Source: Chloroflexaceae bacterium
GTDB lineage: Bacteria; Chloroflexota; Chloroflexia; Chloroflexales; Chloroflexaceae
Assembly (NCBI GenBank): GCA_012032475.1
Contig: JAAUSY010000013.1
Coordinates: 1 to 43,935, forward strand
Length of the DNA: 43,935 bases
Direction of reading: 5' to 3'
Shown here in pieces: positions 18,498-26,662 of this stretch. Position 1 is the first letter of the stretch; each line of letters begins with the position of its first letter. Under the pieces are notes generated by a model. That model was not told the origin of the DNA and ran no database searches. It saw nothing but the letters and a program-made list of their open reading frames with translations. A program made the position numbers and the translations under genes.

Positions 18498-18521
18498 ATG
18501 GTATCATATATCATATACCAT
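18498..18521 (+). promoter_or_regulatory. Inverted repeat in the ccmA leader
   Basis: ATGGTAT and ATACCAT flank a 10-nt AT-rich centre, just downstream of the predicted ccmA transcription start. The position suits a repressor operator or an mRNA hairpin. The whole element is AT-rich against a GC-rich background. Confidence 0.5.
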
Positions 18522-18550
18522 AGGGCAACGCCCCTGAAGAGAACCATTCC

Positions 18551-19177
18551 ATGACCAACCTGCAACTGGATATCTCGGACGTTTCTGCTAGCTACGGTGC
18601 TCGGACTGTCTTTCACCGCATCTCGCTCACCCTCCGCCATGGGGAGGTGCTGGTGGTCAGCGGAGCAAACGGCAGCGGCAAAAGCACGCTCCTGCGGGTG
18701 CTGTGTGGGTTGCAGAAGCCTGCCGATGGCACCGTCCGCTACTGCTGGAATGGAACGAGCCACGCCCCCCGCGATGCGTCCCACCTCATCGGGTGGGTTT
18801 CGCCAGACCTGTCTCTCTACCGCGAACTGACAGGAGACGAGAACCTGCGCTTCTTTGCAGCGGTCCGTGGTCTTTCGCTCGGAGCCGACGGCATTGACGG
18901 CCTCATGGCGCAGGTTGGCCTGGGTGGACGGGGAAGCGACCGGGTTTCCGCCTACTCGTCCGGAATGGCCCATCGGCTCCGCTACGCCTATGCGCTGCTG
19001 CACCATCCGCCGGTGCTGCTGCTCGATGAACCGACGGTCACGCTGGATGAGCGTGGTGCCGGGGTGGTTGAGTCCATCATCGAAGCGCAGCGGCAGAAGG
19101 GAATAGCGGTGGTTGCCACCAATGACCCACGCGAACTTCGCTATGGCGACTACGTGCTGACGCTGGGGGCCGGATGA
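18551..19177 (+). CDS. ccmA: Haem exporter ATP-binding protein
   Basis: Protein of 208 aa, an ABC ATPase of CcmA length. Walker A is GANGSGKST. The signature is degenerate (AYSSGMAHRLRYA), and Walker B with its catalytic Glu is VLLLDEPTVTLDE. VATNDPRELRYGDYVLTL supplies the H-loop region with Asn-Asp in place of the usual His, which is odd. Partnered with CcmB, it takes part in c-type cytochrome maturation (system I) by driving haem-chaperone release. Its stop overlaps the ccmB ATG by 4 bp (ATGA). The host makes c-type haem proteins, since ActA and ActE are encoded at 27-33 kb. Confidence 0.85.
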   Translation: MTNLQLDISDVSASYGARTVFHRISLTLRHGEVLVVSGANGSGKSTLLRVLCGLQKPADGTVRYCWNGTSHAPRDASHLIGWVSPDLSLYRELTGDENLRFFAAVRGLSLGADGIDGLMAQVGLGGRGSDRVSAYSSGMAHRLRYAYALLHHPPVLLLDEPTVTLDERGAGVVESIIEAQRQKGIAVVATNDPRELRYGDYVLTLGAG

Positions 19178-19863
19178 GGCATCTGTTCAAGGCGAGCCTG
19201 GCGGTGTTCTTCAAAGACCTGCGCAGCGAGTTGCGCACACGCTACGCCCTCAACGCGCTGCTGCTCTTTGCAGCGAGCACGGCGGTCGCGGTGAGCCTGG
19301 GGGTGGGAGGCTTCCTCGGCATCCAGCGCGATAACGAGGCGCTGTTGATCCAGTCGGCGCTGCTGTGGATTGCGCTCCTGTTTGCAGCACTCAACGGGTT
19401 GGCTCGCAGCTTCATTCACGAAGAAGAAACGCGGACCACCCTGGGGCTGCGCCTGGCAGCTCCCGCGCTGGCGGTCTACCTGGGCAAGTTTCTCTTCAAC
19501 CTGGTGCTGCTGGTCGCCCTGGATGGGGTGACCAGCCTGCTCTTCATCGTTTTCGTGCATATAGAGGTGGGGAATGTGGGGCTGTTTGTCGCGCTGATGG
19601 CCGCCGGAAACCTGTGCCTGGCAACGGCCACCACTATTCTGGCGGCCATTATTGCCAGGGCGAGCTTCAAGGGCACCCTTTTTGCGGTGCTGGCCTTCCC
19701 CCTGCTGGTGCCGCCCCTGATTGTTGCCATCCAGGGGACAGCTCCGGCCCTGGCGGGTGCGCCCTGGAGCACAGGATATGATGCATTGCGGGCGCTGCTG
19801 GCCTATGCCGTGGCAACGTTCGTGGCTTCCCTGATGCTGTTTCGATTCGTGTGGGATTCGTGA
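19174..19863 (+). CDS. ccmB: Haem exporter membrane protein
   Basis: Protein of 229 aa with six predicted membrane helices. AVFFKDLRSELRTRYALNAL at the N terminus, LNGLARSFIHEEETRTTLGL after helix 2 and PLLVPPLIVAIQGT are typical of CcmB. It forms the CcmAB transporter with the preceding gene, which it overlaps by 4 bp. It also overlaps miaA by 4 bp (GTGA), so ccmA-ccmB-miaA is one transcription unit. The other ccm genes (ccmC, E, F, G, H) are not in the window. Confidence 0.9.
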   Translation: MRHLFKASLAVFFKDLRSELRTRYALNALLLFAASTAVAVSLGVGGFLGIQRDNEALLIQSALLWIALLFAALNGLARSFIHEEETRTTLGLRLAAPALAVYLGKFLFNLVLLVALDGVTSLLFIVFVHIEVGNVGLFVALMAAGNLCLATATTILAAIIARASFKGTLFAVLAFPLLVPPLIVAIQGTAPALAGAPWSTGYDALRALLAYAVATFVASLMLFRFVWDS

Positions 19864-20824
19864 GCCTTCCCCCACTCATTGCCATCGTTGGTCCACCGCG
19901 GTGGGCAAAACAGCCATGGGAATTGCCATGGCCCGCTATCTTGGCGGCGAAATTGTCTCGGCCGATTCGCGCCAGGTCTACCGCGACATGGATATTGGAA
20001 CCGCCAAGCCCACCCCGCAGCAGCGGGCGGCTGTCCCCCACCACCTGGTGGATATCATCAACCCCGACGAGCCGTTTTCGCTGGCGCTCTACCAAGAACG
20101 GTCCCTGGAAGCCATCGCCGATATCACAGCGCGGGGGCGGGTGCCGCTGCTGGTGGGAGGCACCGGGCAATATCTCGCTGCCGTGCTCGAAGGCTGGAAC
20201 GTGCCGCGGGTTGAGCCGCAGCACGAGCTTCGGGCCACGCTGGAACAGGAGGCACTGGAGCGGGGGGCCGAAGCGCTGTATGCTCGCCTGGTGCGGGTTG
20301 ATCCGCAGGCAGCAACGACTATTTCACCCCAGAACGTGCGGCGTATGATCCGCGCCCTGGAGGTCTACCAGGTCACCGGGCAGCCCATTTCGGCGCAGCA
20401 AACGCGCCATCCCCCACCCTACTCCATTGCCACTTGCTGGCTCACACTCCCCACCGAAATGCTCTATACCCGCATAGATGCCCGCGTTGATGCCATGATG
20501 GCAGCAGGTCTTCTGGAAGAGGTCCAGCGGTTGCTGGCAAAGGGCTGCCACTGGGGGTGTTCTGCCATGTCGAGCCTGGGCTATATCCAGTTCCGGCCTT
20601 TCTTCGAGGGGAAGGCATCACTGGAAACGTGTGTGCAGCGCCTCAAATATGACACGCATCGCTTTGCTCGTCAGCAGAAGGGGTGGTTTCGGCGGTTGCC
20701 AGGCGTCGTGCGGGTGCTATCCCCCCCCACGCTCACTCCTCCTCCAGCGCTCCCCGAAACACCGCCAGGGTGTCCGCCTCCATCCCCACCAGCAGCAGCG
20801 CCCGCAAGCGCGCCTCGCTCGTGA
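19860..20824 (+). CDS. miaA: tRNA dimethylallyltransferase, frameshifted
   Basis: Enzyme that adds the isopentenyl group to A37 of tRNAs reading UNN codons. Starting at GTG 19860 (GTGA overlap with ccmB) the protein reads LPPLIAIVGP. One base is then missing at about 19893-19896; adding an A gives the P-loop GPTAVGKT. After that come DSRQVYRDMDIGTAKP, HHLVDIINPDEPFS and LVGGTGQYL. The repaired length is 321 aa. The last 35 or so residues are Pro/Ala-rich and unlike MiaA; they come from reading the reverse of the convergent Rpn gene end (overlap 20733-20824). The normal family ending is at about FRRLPGVVRV. Confidence 0.88.
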
Positions 20825-21487
20825 TGGTCGTCAGCGCGGCTTCCACCTCGCGCACCTCCGCCTCGGTGGGGTGGAACCGCGCCCTGACCATGTCAACGAT
20901 GGCTTCCTGACGGGCCGTCAGGCGACCTTCTTCCTGTCCCTCCAATCGCCCCTTCAGGCGACCTTCCTCCTGTCCCTCCAATCGGCCTTCCTCGCGGCCT
21001 TCCTCGCGCTCCTGCCGAAACCGCCGCAGCAAGGGGGTCTCGCCGAGCAACTCATCCTCCAACACCAGCCACTCTTCCACCATCTTGAGCACCTCCTATC
21101 CCCCCTACGCTCACTGCTCTTCCAGCGCTCCCCGAAACACCGCCAGGGTGTCCGCCTCCATCCCCACCAGCAGCAGCGCCCGCAAGCGCGCCTCGCTCGT
21201 GATAGTCGTCAGCGCGGCTTCCACCTCGCGCACCTCCGCCTCGGTGGGGTGGAACCGCGCCCTGACCATGTCAACGATGGCCTCCTGACGCGCGGTCAGG
21301 CGACCTTCCTCCTGTCCCTCTAATCGGCCCTCCTCGCGGCCTTCCTCACGGCCTTCCTCGCGCCCCTTCAGGCGACCTTCCTCACGGCCTTCCTCGCGCT
21401 CCTGCCGAAACCGCCGCAGCAAGGGGGTCTCGCCGAGCAACTCATCCTCCAACACCAGCCACTCTTCCACCATCTTGAGCACCTCCT
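20719..21487. repeat. Tandem duplication of the Rpn gene 3' end
   Basis: Copy A is about 20719-21097 and copy B about 21098-21487. They are direct, adjacent and nearly identical. They differ by a few substitutions, by 12 bp in the Glu-Gly-Arg coding repeats and by 1 bp in a C-run. Each unit starts TATCCCCCC and ends at ACCTCCT, and each carries the gene's stop codon. Copy B belongs to the complete gene; copy A is an orphan lying between it and miaA. Confidence 0.9.
20733..21092 (-). pseudogene. Orphan C-terminal fragment of the Rpn-family nuclease
   Basis: An open frame of 119 codons starting at an internal Met (MLKMVEEWLVLEDELL) repeats the last third of the adjacent gene, including the (E/Q)EGR-rich coiled segment and the ending VFRGALEEE. 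It lacks the whole catalytic core, so it cannot be a working nuclease. If expressed it might act as a dimerisation fragment, but no ribosome binding site is visible. It arose by the tandem duplication. Confidence 0.8.
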
Positions 21488-22076
21488 CATCCGTTATCAA
21501 CGTCAGAAACACCGTCAGCAACCGCTGCTGGTGCTCCGGGTCCGCCACCTGTTTGAAGGCGTGGAGCACCTGCGGCACCACCGTGGCCGGGTCGCGCATG
21601 CGCGTCTGACCGATGAGCGCCAGCAGGGCCGGCTTGCCCGACGCCAGCAGGGTTTCGGCCTCCAGTTCCCACAGCCGGAGCACGTGGTAGGACCACGCGA
21701 GCGCCACGCCCCCATCCGAGCGCGGAACCTGGTAGACCCCCGTGTCGTGCTGGCCGGCTCCGCGCCCCACATAGAGCACGAAGCTGTTGATTTCGACGTG
21801 AGGCAGGACCAGCGCGATGCGGGACATGTAGTCCAGCAAGCGCAGCGACATCGGGCGGCGGCTGCGGGGGCCTTGAAACTCGATGTGCAGCACGGCCGTG
21901 CGCTCGCGGGCCAGCGTGACCTGAAAGACCTGGTCGGGTTGGACCGGGTCGAGGGGCCGGTGGAGTTCGCCGGGCGCGGGAGCCACGGCCTGCACCTCTT
22001 CGCCGAGCAACCAGGTGGCGAAGTCCTCGATGCACATCAGCACCAGTTGTTTCAATGGACTGTCTGTTTTTGCCAT
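21111..22076 (-). CDS. Rpn/DUF4351-like PD-(D/E)XK nuclease (transposase-like)
   Basis: Protein of 321 aa. The N-terminal PD-(D/E)XK core includes DFATWLLGE and VLHIEFQGP, where E-x-Q gives the second half of the motif. DYMSRIALVLPHVEINSFVLYVG follows. A middle helical part (VLKMVEEWLVLEDELLGETPLLRRF) leads to EREEGREEGR-type repeats and a C-terminal helical domain (LTARQEAIVDMVRARFHP). Rpn proteins stimulate recA-independent recombination in E. coli and are often annotated as putative transposases. No terminal repeats flank this gene, so it is not shown to be mobile. Its last third is duplicated downstream. Confidence 0.85.
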   Translation of the reverse strand: MAKTDSPLKQLVLMCIEDFATWLLGEEVQAVAPAPGELHRPLDPVQPDQVFQVTLARERTAVLHIEFQGPRSRRPMSLRLLDYMSRIALVLPHVEINSFVLYVGRGAGQHDTGVYQVPRSDGGVALAWSYHVLRLWELEAETLLASGKPALLALIGQTRMRDPATVVPQVLHAFKQVADPEHQQRLLTVFLTLITDEEVLKMVEEWLVLEDELLGETPLLRRFRQEREEGREEGRLKGREEGREEGREEGRLEGQEEGRLTARQEAIVDMVRARFHPTEAEVREVEAALTTITSEARLRALLLVGMEADTLAVFRGALEEQ

Positions 22077-22207
22077 CTTGGGCAGGAACCTCCTGACACC
22101 CGACTGGATATCGGGACATCCTTGTTCTTCTCCTTACTATTATATACCTGACGATAGCTATGGGGCAATGGTCTGGTCATGGCCGTGGCGACGCTCTGGG
22201 AAAAGTA

Positions 22208-22216
22208 TGCTACTAT
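22208..22216 (+). promoter_or_regulatory. Possible extended -10 promoter of the first GT-C gene
   Basis: TGCTACTAT matches the TGn-extended -10 seen elsewhere in the window at all but one position. It would start transcription near 22223. That argues for the downstream ATG 22274 over GTG 22223 or ATG 22235 as the gene start. Confidence 0.4.
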
Positions 22217-22273
22217 GGATGAGTGAATGGGTGGATGCCTGACCCATATTTCAGAAGGCTCGCGGTTATTGCC

Positions 22274-24343
22274 ATGAACCAGGTCTTTTCTGTTCGTTCC
22301 CGCTGGGTGGTGCTCAGCTACCTGGTCATAAGCCTGACTGCCCTGGCGCTGCGCCTGCTCGACCTGGGTAGTTTTGCCAACGAAGACGAAGTCCAATACT
22401 GGTTTCACCGTTCGGACGTCTTTCTGCGGGCCATCCAGTCTGGCGACTTCGCCGCTACCGCCATCACCACCCATCCGGGCGTCACCACGATGTGGTGTGG
22501 GAGCGTGGGCATCCTCTTGCGCGACACCCTCTTCGACACCGGCCTCTTGAAAGAAGAAACGTTCTCGACCATTCTGACCCTCATGCGGTTGCCGGTGGCG
22601 CTCATCAATAGTTTGGGGGTCCTCCTGGGCTACGCGCTGCTGCGGCGGATGTTCCCGCCCCTTCTCGCTGCGCTGGCTGCGTTTCTCTGGGCAACCGACC
22701 CCTTCGTGGTGGCCTTCGACCGCATTTTGCACGTTGATGGCCTCACTGGAACGTTTGCCACCCTGAGCATCCTTGCCGCCGGCGTCTACTGGAACCACTC
22801 CCCCCGCCTCGCCTGGCTCGTCCTGTCGGGGGCATGTGCGGCCCTGGCTATCCTGAGCAAATCGCCCGGTGTGGTCGTGCTTCCGGTCGTGGTGCTGCTG
22901 GCGCTCGCTGCTCCGGGCAAGCCGCGCCTGCGCCCGCTCGTGCTCTGGGGAGCTGTGGGGGTGCTCACGGTCATGCTCGTCTGGCCTGCGGTCTGGGCCG
23001 ACCCGTCCCGCGTCTTCGAGGTCCTGCGCGTGGGGGTCGAGGTTGAAGGAAGCAGCCCCCATGTTCAGGGGAACTTCTTCCTGGGGCGCGAGATGGACGA
23101 GCCGGACCTGCGCTTCTACCCCGTGGTGCTGGTGCTGCGCACCACTCCCCTGACGCTGGTCGGGTTGCTGCTTCTCCCGTTTGCTATGGTCTTCGAGGGT
23201 CACGGGGAACGCGGGGCGCGGGGCACGGGGCCGGGACAGGGGATGGGAAGCCGCGATGTGGCGCTCCTGGCCGGGTTTGTCATCCTGTTTGTGCTGGCGA
23301 TGAGCTTCTTTCCCAAAAAACTGAACCGCTACCTGGTGCCGGTCTTTCCCGCGGTAGATATCCTCGCCACCGCTGGATTGATGGGAGTCATGCTCAGGAG
23401 CTGCAAAGCCGCAACCAGCGGGCAGGAAACAACAAACCGTGTCATTGCCCATATCGTCTCGCGCTACTGGTCGCTCATGGTGGGGGGCATGGCCCTGTTT
23501 GCCCTGTTCAACGCGGCCTGGTACCACCCCTATGGCATCGCCGCGTTCAACCAGCTTCTCGGTGGTCACCGGACCGGTGTGCAGACGTTCCTGGTTGGCG
23601 CGGGGGAAGGGCTTGAGCAAGTTGCCCGGTGGCTCAACCAGCAGCCGGATATCACCGGCGTCGTCACGATGAGCACCATGGTCCGCCCGCTGCACCCCTA
23701 TCTGCGTCCGGGAGCCTATGCCAGAGGCTCAGATGAGGGCACGCTTCCGGAAAGGACCGGCTATGTTGTCGTCTACCTCCGCAACGTCCTCACCGGCCCC
23801 CCCTCGCCTCCCTTCGACCAGTTCTATGGTCAGGCGGTTCCCCTCCATATCGTGTCCATACACGGCGTAGATTATGCCTGGATTTACCAGGTGCCTCCGC
23901 CGGTGGCGCACTCCCTCCCCCCTTCCGCCCGCTTTGGAGATGGAGAGGCCATCCGTCTGTGGGGATATGAGGTAGACCCCTCTGCGTTGCGAAGCAGCGG
24001 AGTGTTGACGCTCACCGCGCAGTGGCAGGCTCTGGCTCCCATTGCCAGCGATTACACCCTCTTTGTCCACGTATTCAACGACCAGGGGCAGCGGGTCGGG
24101 CATATAGACACCCTGCCGGGGGGAGCGCCTTCCCCAACGCATGCCTGGGAACCAGGCCGCTTTCTCACCCGCCACTACCCCATTCCGGTGCAGGCAGGGA
24201 TGCCTGCCGGAACTATCTGGATTGCCCTTGGCCTCTACCGCCCGGACGATGGTACCCGCCTACCCCTCCACTCCCCGCCCCCACCGGGCGCACCTGACGA
24301 CGGAGCCAATGCCCTCTTTCTGGAGCCGATACATCTTCAGTGA
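22274..24343 (+). CDS. GT-C fold membrane glycosyltransferase, paralogue 1
   Basis: Protein of 689 aa. About ten membrane helices are followed by a C-terminal outer domain. The first outer loop has FANEDEVQYWFHRSDVF, with an acidic pair where PMT/ArnT-type enzymes hold their catalytic Asp, and later THPGVTTMW. HVDGLTGTFATL, LSKSPGVVVLPVV and FFPKKLNRYLVPVFPAVD are shared with the next gene. The C-terminal beta-rich part (LTAQWQALAPIASDYTLFVHVF) resembles outer carbohydrate-associated domains of such proteins. It probably moves a sugar from a lipid-phosphate donor to an envelope acceptor. The start at 22274 is chosen by alignment with the paralogue; 22235 and GTG 22223 are possible. Confidence 0.8.
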   Translation: MNQVFSVRSRWVVLSYLVISLTALALRLLDLGSFANEDEVQYWFHRSDVFLRAIQSGDFAATAITTHPGVTTMWCGSVGILLRDTLFDTGLLKEETFSTILTLMRLPVALINSLGVLLGYALLRRMFPPLLAALAAFLWATDPFVVAFDRILHVDGLTGTFATLSILAAGVYWNHSPRLAWLVLSGACAALAILSKSPGVVVLPVVVLLALAAPGKPRLRPLVLWGAVGVLTVMLVWPAVWADPSRVFEVLRVGVEVEGSSPHVQGNFFLGREMDEPDLRFYPVVLVLRTTPLTLVGLLLLPFAMVFEGHGERGARGTGPGQGMGSRDVALLAGFVILFVLAMSFFPKKLNRYLVPVFPAVDILATAGLMGVMLRSCKAATSGQETTNRVIAHIVSRYWSLMVGGMALFALFNAAWYHPYGIAAFNQLLGGHRTGVQTFLVGAGEGLEQVARWLNQQPDITGVVTMSTMVRPLHPYLRPGAYARGSDEGTLPERTGYVVVYLRNVLTGPPSPPFDQFYGQAVPLHIVSIHGVDYAWIYQVPPPVAHSLPPSARFGDGEAIRLWGYEVDPSALRSSGVLTLTAQWQALAPIASDYTLFVHVFNDQGQRVGHIDTLPGGAPSPTHAWEPGRFLTRHYPIPVQAGMPAGTIWIALGLYRPDDGTRLPLHSPPPPGAPDDGANALFLEPIHLQ

Positions 24344-24389
24344 CGAGCAAAAGGCCAGGGCATGCGAGAAACAAACATGATGAAAGAAC

Positions 24390-26452
24390 ATGCCAAAAAG
24401 CGATAGCCCGGCATTCAAGACCTCCTCCCTCATAGCGCTCAGCTACCTTCTGGTTGGTATCGTGGCGCTGCTCCCGCGGGTGCTGGACCTGGGCCTATTC
24501 GTCACCCACGACGAAGCGGAATTCTGGATTGACCGCTCCGAAGCGTTCCTCCTCGCGCTGCAATCCGGTGACTACGCGGCCACGGCTATCTCAACCCACC
24601 CCGGCGTCACCACGATGTGGCTCGGCGCAGCGGGTGTGCTCCTCCGCCGCATGCTCCGGGCGTGGGGTCTCCTGCACGATATCCCCTTCCCCACGATGCT
24701 GGCGCTGATGCAGCTTCCCGTTGCCCTCACCCACACTGCGGGTATCATCCTTGGATATCGCCTTTTGCGACAACTATTCCCGCCTTCTGTGGCCGTGCTG
24801 GCAGCGCTGTTCTGGGCAACCGACCCCTTCCTCATCGGCTATAGCCGGCTGCTCCACGTGGATATGCTGGCGGGAACGTTCGGAACCTTGAGCCTGCTGG
24901 CCGCCTGCGTTTCCTGGGATTCCCCCCTTCCCCTTCACATTTCCATTCTCCTCCCCATCGCCATTCGCTGCGCCTCTGGTGGTTGCTCGTCTCTGGGAGT
25001 TGCGCGGGGCTATCCATCCTGAGCAAATCGCCCGCGCTGGCACTCCTGCCGGTGGTCGCGGTGCTGGCGTTCGCTAGACACCACCCCCTGCGCCCGCTCG
25101 CGGTCTGGGGGACAGCGTGCGCGGTCACTATTGCCCTGGTGTGGCCGGCGGTCTGGGCCGACCCGGTGCAGGTCTACCGGCTCCTGCGGACCGGGGTTGA
25201 GGCTGAGGGAGCCAACCCCCATATGACCGGCAACTTCTTCCTGGGGCAGGAAGATCCCGCCCCCGGTCCCCTTTTCTACCCGGTTGCCCTGGCGCTCCGC
25301 ACCACCCCCTGGACCCTCGCCGGGTTGCTGTTGCTCCCGCTCATTTGCAGGGGTCGGGGGGTGGGAGGCAGGGGTGGGAGGGCAGGAGGCAGGAGCATGG
25401 CGACCCTGGCCGGGTTCATCATCCTGTTTGTGCTGGCGATGAGCCTCTTTCCCAAAAAGTTCGACCGCTACCTGGTGCCGGTCTTTCCCGCGGTAGATAT
25501 CCTCGCCGCCGCTGGACTGACGGGAGTCTGGAACCGGGCAAGGGATGCAGCAATGCGGGGGGTGGCGACGGTCGTCCTCGTCGCAGTTGTGGTGGCGGCC
25601 CTGCTCAACGTGGTCTGCTTCCACCCCTACTCCATCGCCTACTTCAATCAGGCGCTTGGAGGAACACAGGTCGGTGCCCGCACCTTCTCGATGGGATGGG
25701 GCGAGGGATTCGACCAGGTTGCCGCCTGGCTCAACCGCCAGCCGGATATCACCGGCGTGCTCACCGCCGCCATTATGATACCCACCCTGAACCCCTACCT
25801 GCGCCACGGGGCCCAGGCAACGACTCCACGCACTGCCCGTCTCCCCGACCAGACGGGCTACGTCGTCGTTTATCTCTACCAGGCTCAGGGCACCGTCTTT
25901 CCCCCCTTTGACCAGTTCTACCCCCACGCGACCCCGTCCCACACCGTCACTATCCATGGGGTAGACTACGCCTGGATATACCAGGTGCCGCCACCGGTTG
26001 ACCATCCACAAGCCGCCCGTTTTGGCTCCACCATCCAGCTTCGCGGCTACGCCATAGAGGGTATAGAGGGCATGGAGGGCATAGAGGGCATAGAGGGCAT
26101 GGTGCCGCGGGGGCACCCGCTGGTGTTCAAGCTCTTCTGGCAAACCCGGAGCACCCCCCCAACAGAAACCTGGCTGTTTGCCCACCTGGTGGGGATGGAC
26201 GGGCACCACTACGGTCGCCTGGATATCCCCTATGACACCGCCACCTGGGGAGCCAACCGCTTCAGAACGACCGAATTGCCCATTCCCATACCCTCCGACC
26301 TCCCCGGCGGCACCTATCGCCTGGTCATTGGCCTGTATGACCCATCGAACGGGCAGCGGCTCCCTCTGACAACCACGCCTCCCCCCGACCCGGCTATTGA
26401 TGGCCCCGATGCCCTGCTGCTCACCGAAGTGGTGGTGAAAGAAGTGGAATGA
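24390..26452 (+). CDS. GT-C fold membrane glycosyltransferase, paralogue 2, frameshifted
   Basis: Tandem paralogue of the previous gene, 46 bp downstream. VTHDEAEFWIDRSEAF carries the acidic pair, then STHPGVTTMWLG, HVDMLAGTFGTL, LSKSPALALLPVV and LFPKKFDRYLVPVFPAVD. The frame breaks after VSWDSP in a C-rich stretch; adding one C to the six-C run at about 24922-24927 gives a 687-aa protein, two residues from the paralogue's 689. The C-terminal outer domain contains a short E-G-I/M repeat. The start is ATG 24390. The substrate is unknown, as for the first copy. The two genes are probably co-transcribed. Confidence 0.8.
26053..26102 (+). repeat. 9-bp tandem repeat coding for Glu-Gly-Ile/Met
   Basis: Units of the type GGCATAGAG run in frame in the second GT-C gene, with GGTATAGAG and GGCATGGAG variants. 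They give about five E-G-I/M steps in the outer C-terminal domain. The paralogue lacks them, so they arose after the gene duplication. Slippage would add or remove three residues without breaking the frame. Confidence 0.85.
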
Positions 26453-26498
26453 CTCCATTTGACGCATGTGAATAGGAGTGGTATATTTGCAACGGGCC

Positions 26499-26516
26499 TT
26501 GTGAGAGAATTCACAA
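26499..26516 (+). promoter_or_regulatory. CRP-class operator upstream of the ACIII operon
   Basis: TTGTGA, 6 nt, TCACAA: a perfect palindromic half-site pair with the TGTGA-N6-TCACA core of CRP-type sites. The centre (26507.5) is about 45 bp before the expected start of the promoter at 26519-26546, close to the class II activator position. The window encodes a Crp-type regulator (14502-15185) whose recognition helix has the matching RExxxR residues. Confidence 0.7.
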
Positions 26517-26518
26517 TT

Positions 26519-26546
26519 TTGACATAACGTTCTGAGCATCTATTCT
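26519..26546 (+). promoter_or_regulatory. Upstream promoter P1 of the ACIII operon
   Basis: TTGACA, 16 nt, TATTCT. The -35 is perfect and the -10 matches four of six bases. It adjoins the CRP-class box, so it is a candidate for activator-dependent transcription. The start would be near 26553, giving a leader of about 475 nt to actA. Confidence 0.5.
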
Positions 26547-26627
26547 GGGCCGTCTGTGCTGTGCCCCCGTTCCGCTGGGCGCGCCGGGACAGGCTAGAAC
26601 GTGCGAGAACGTGGTGGTTCGGGGGGT

Positions 26628-26656
26628 TTGACAAGCCTCCGGGTCTTGACTATAAT
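26628..26656 (+). promoter_or_regulatory. Consensus promoter P2 of the ACIII operon
   Basis: TTGACA, exactly 17 nt, TATAAT: both hexamers and the spacing are perfect sigma-70 consensus. The expected start is near 26663, leaving about 365 nt of untranslated leader before actA. This is the strongest promoter in the window. Confidence 0.85.
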
Positions 26657-26662
26657 AGCCCC

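Noticed and set aside
20631-21323. Plus-strand open frame across the duplicated segment
   Set aside because: It is the antisense of the Rpn repeats; internal repetition follows from the duplication, not from a repeat protein.
20719-22076. Insertion sequence around the Rpn gene
   Set aside because: No terminal inverted repeats or target-site duplication were found; the repeat is a direct duplication of the gene's own 3' end.
22052-23695. Long minus-strand open frame (547 codons) opposite the first GT-C gene
   Set aside because: Composition is Gln/His/Arg/Pro-rich without any family pattern or ribosome site. The plus strand encodes a clear membrane enzyme; this is an antisense shadow of GC-rich DNA.
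25010-26539. Long minus-strand open frame (509 codons) opposite the second GT-C gene
   Set aside because: Same reason: low-information antisense sequence of a recognisable gene.
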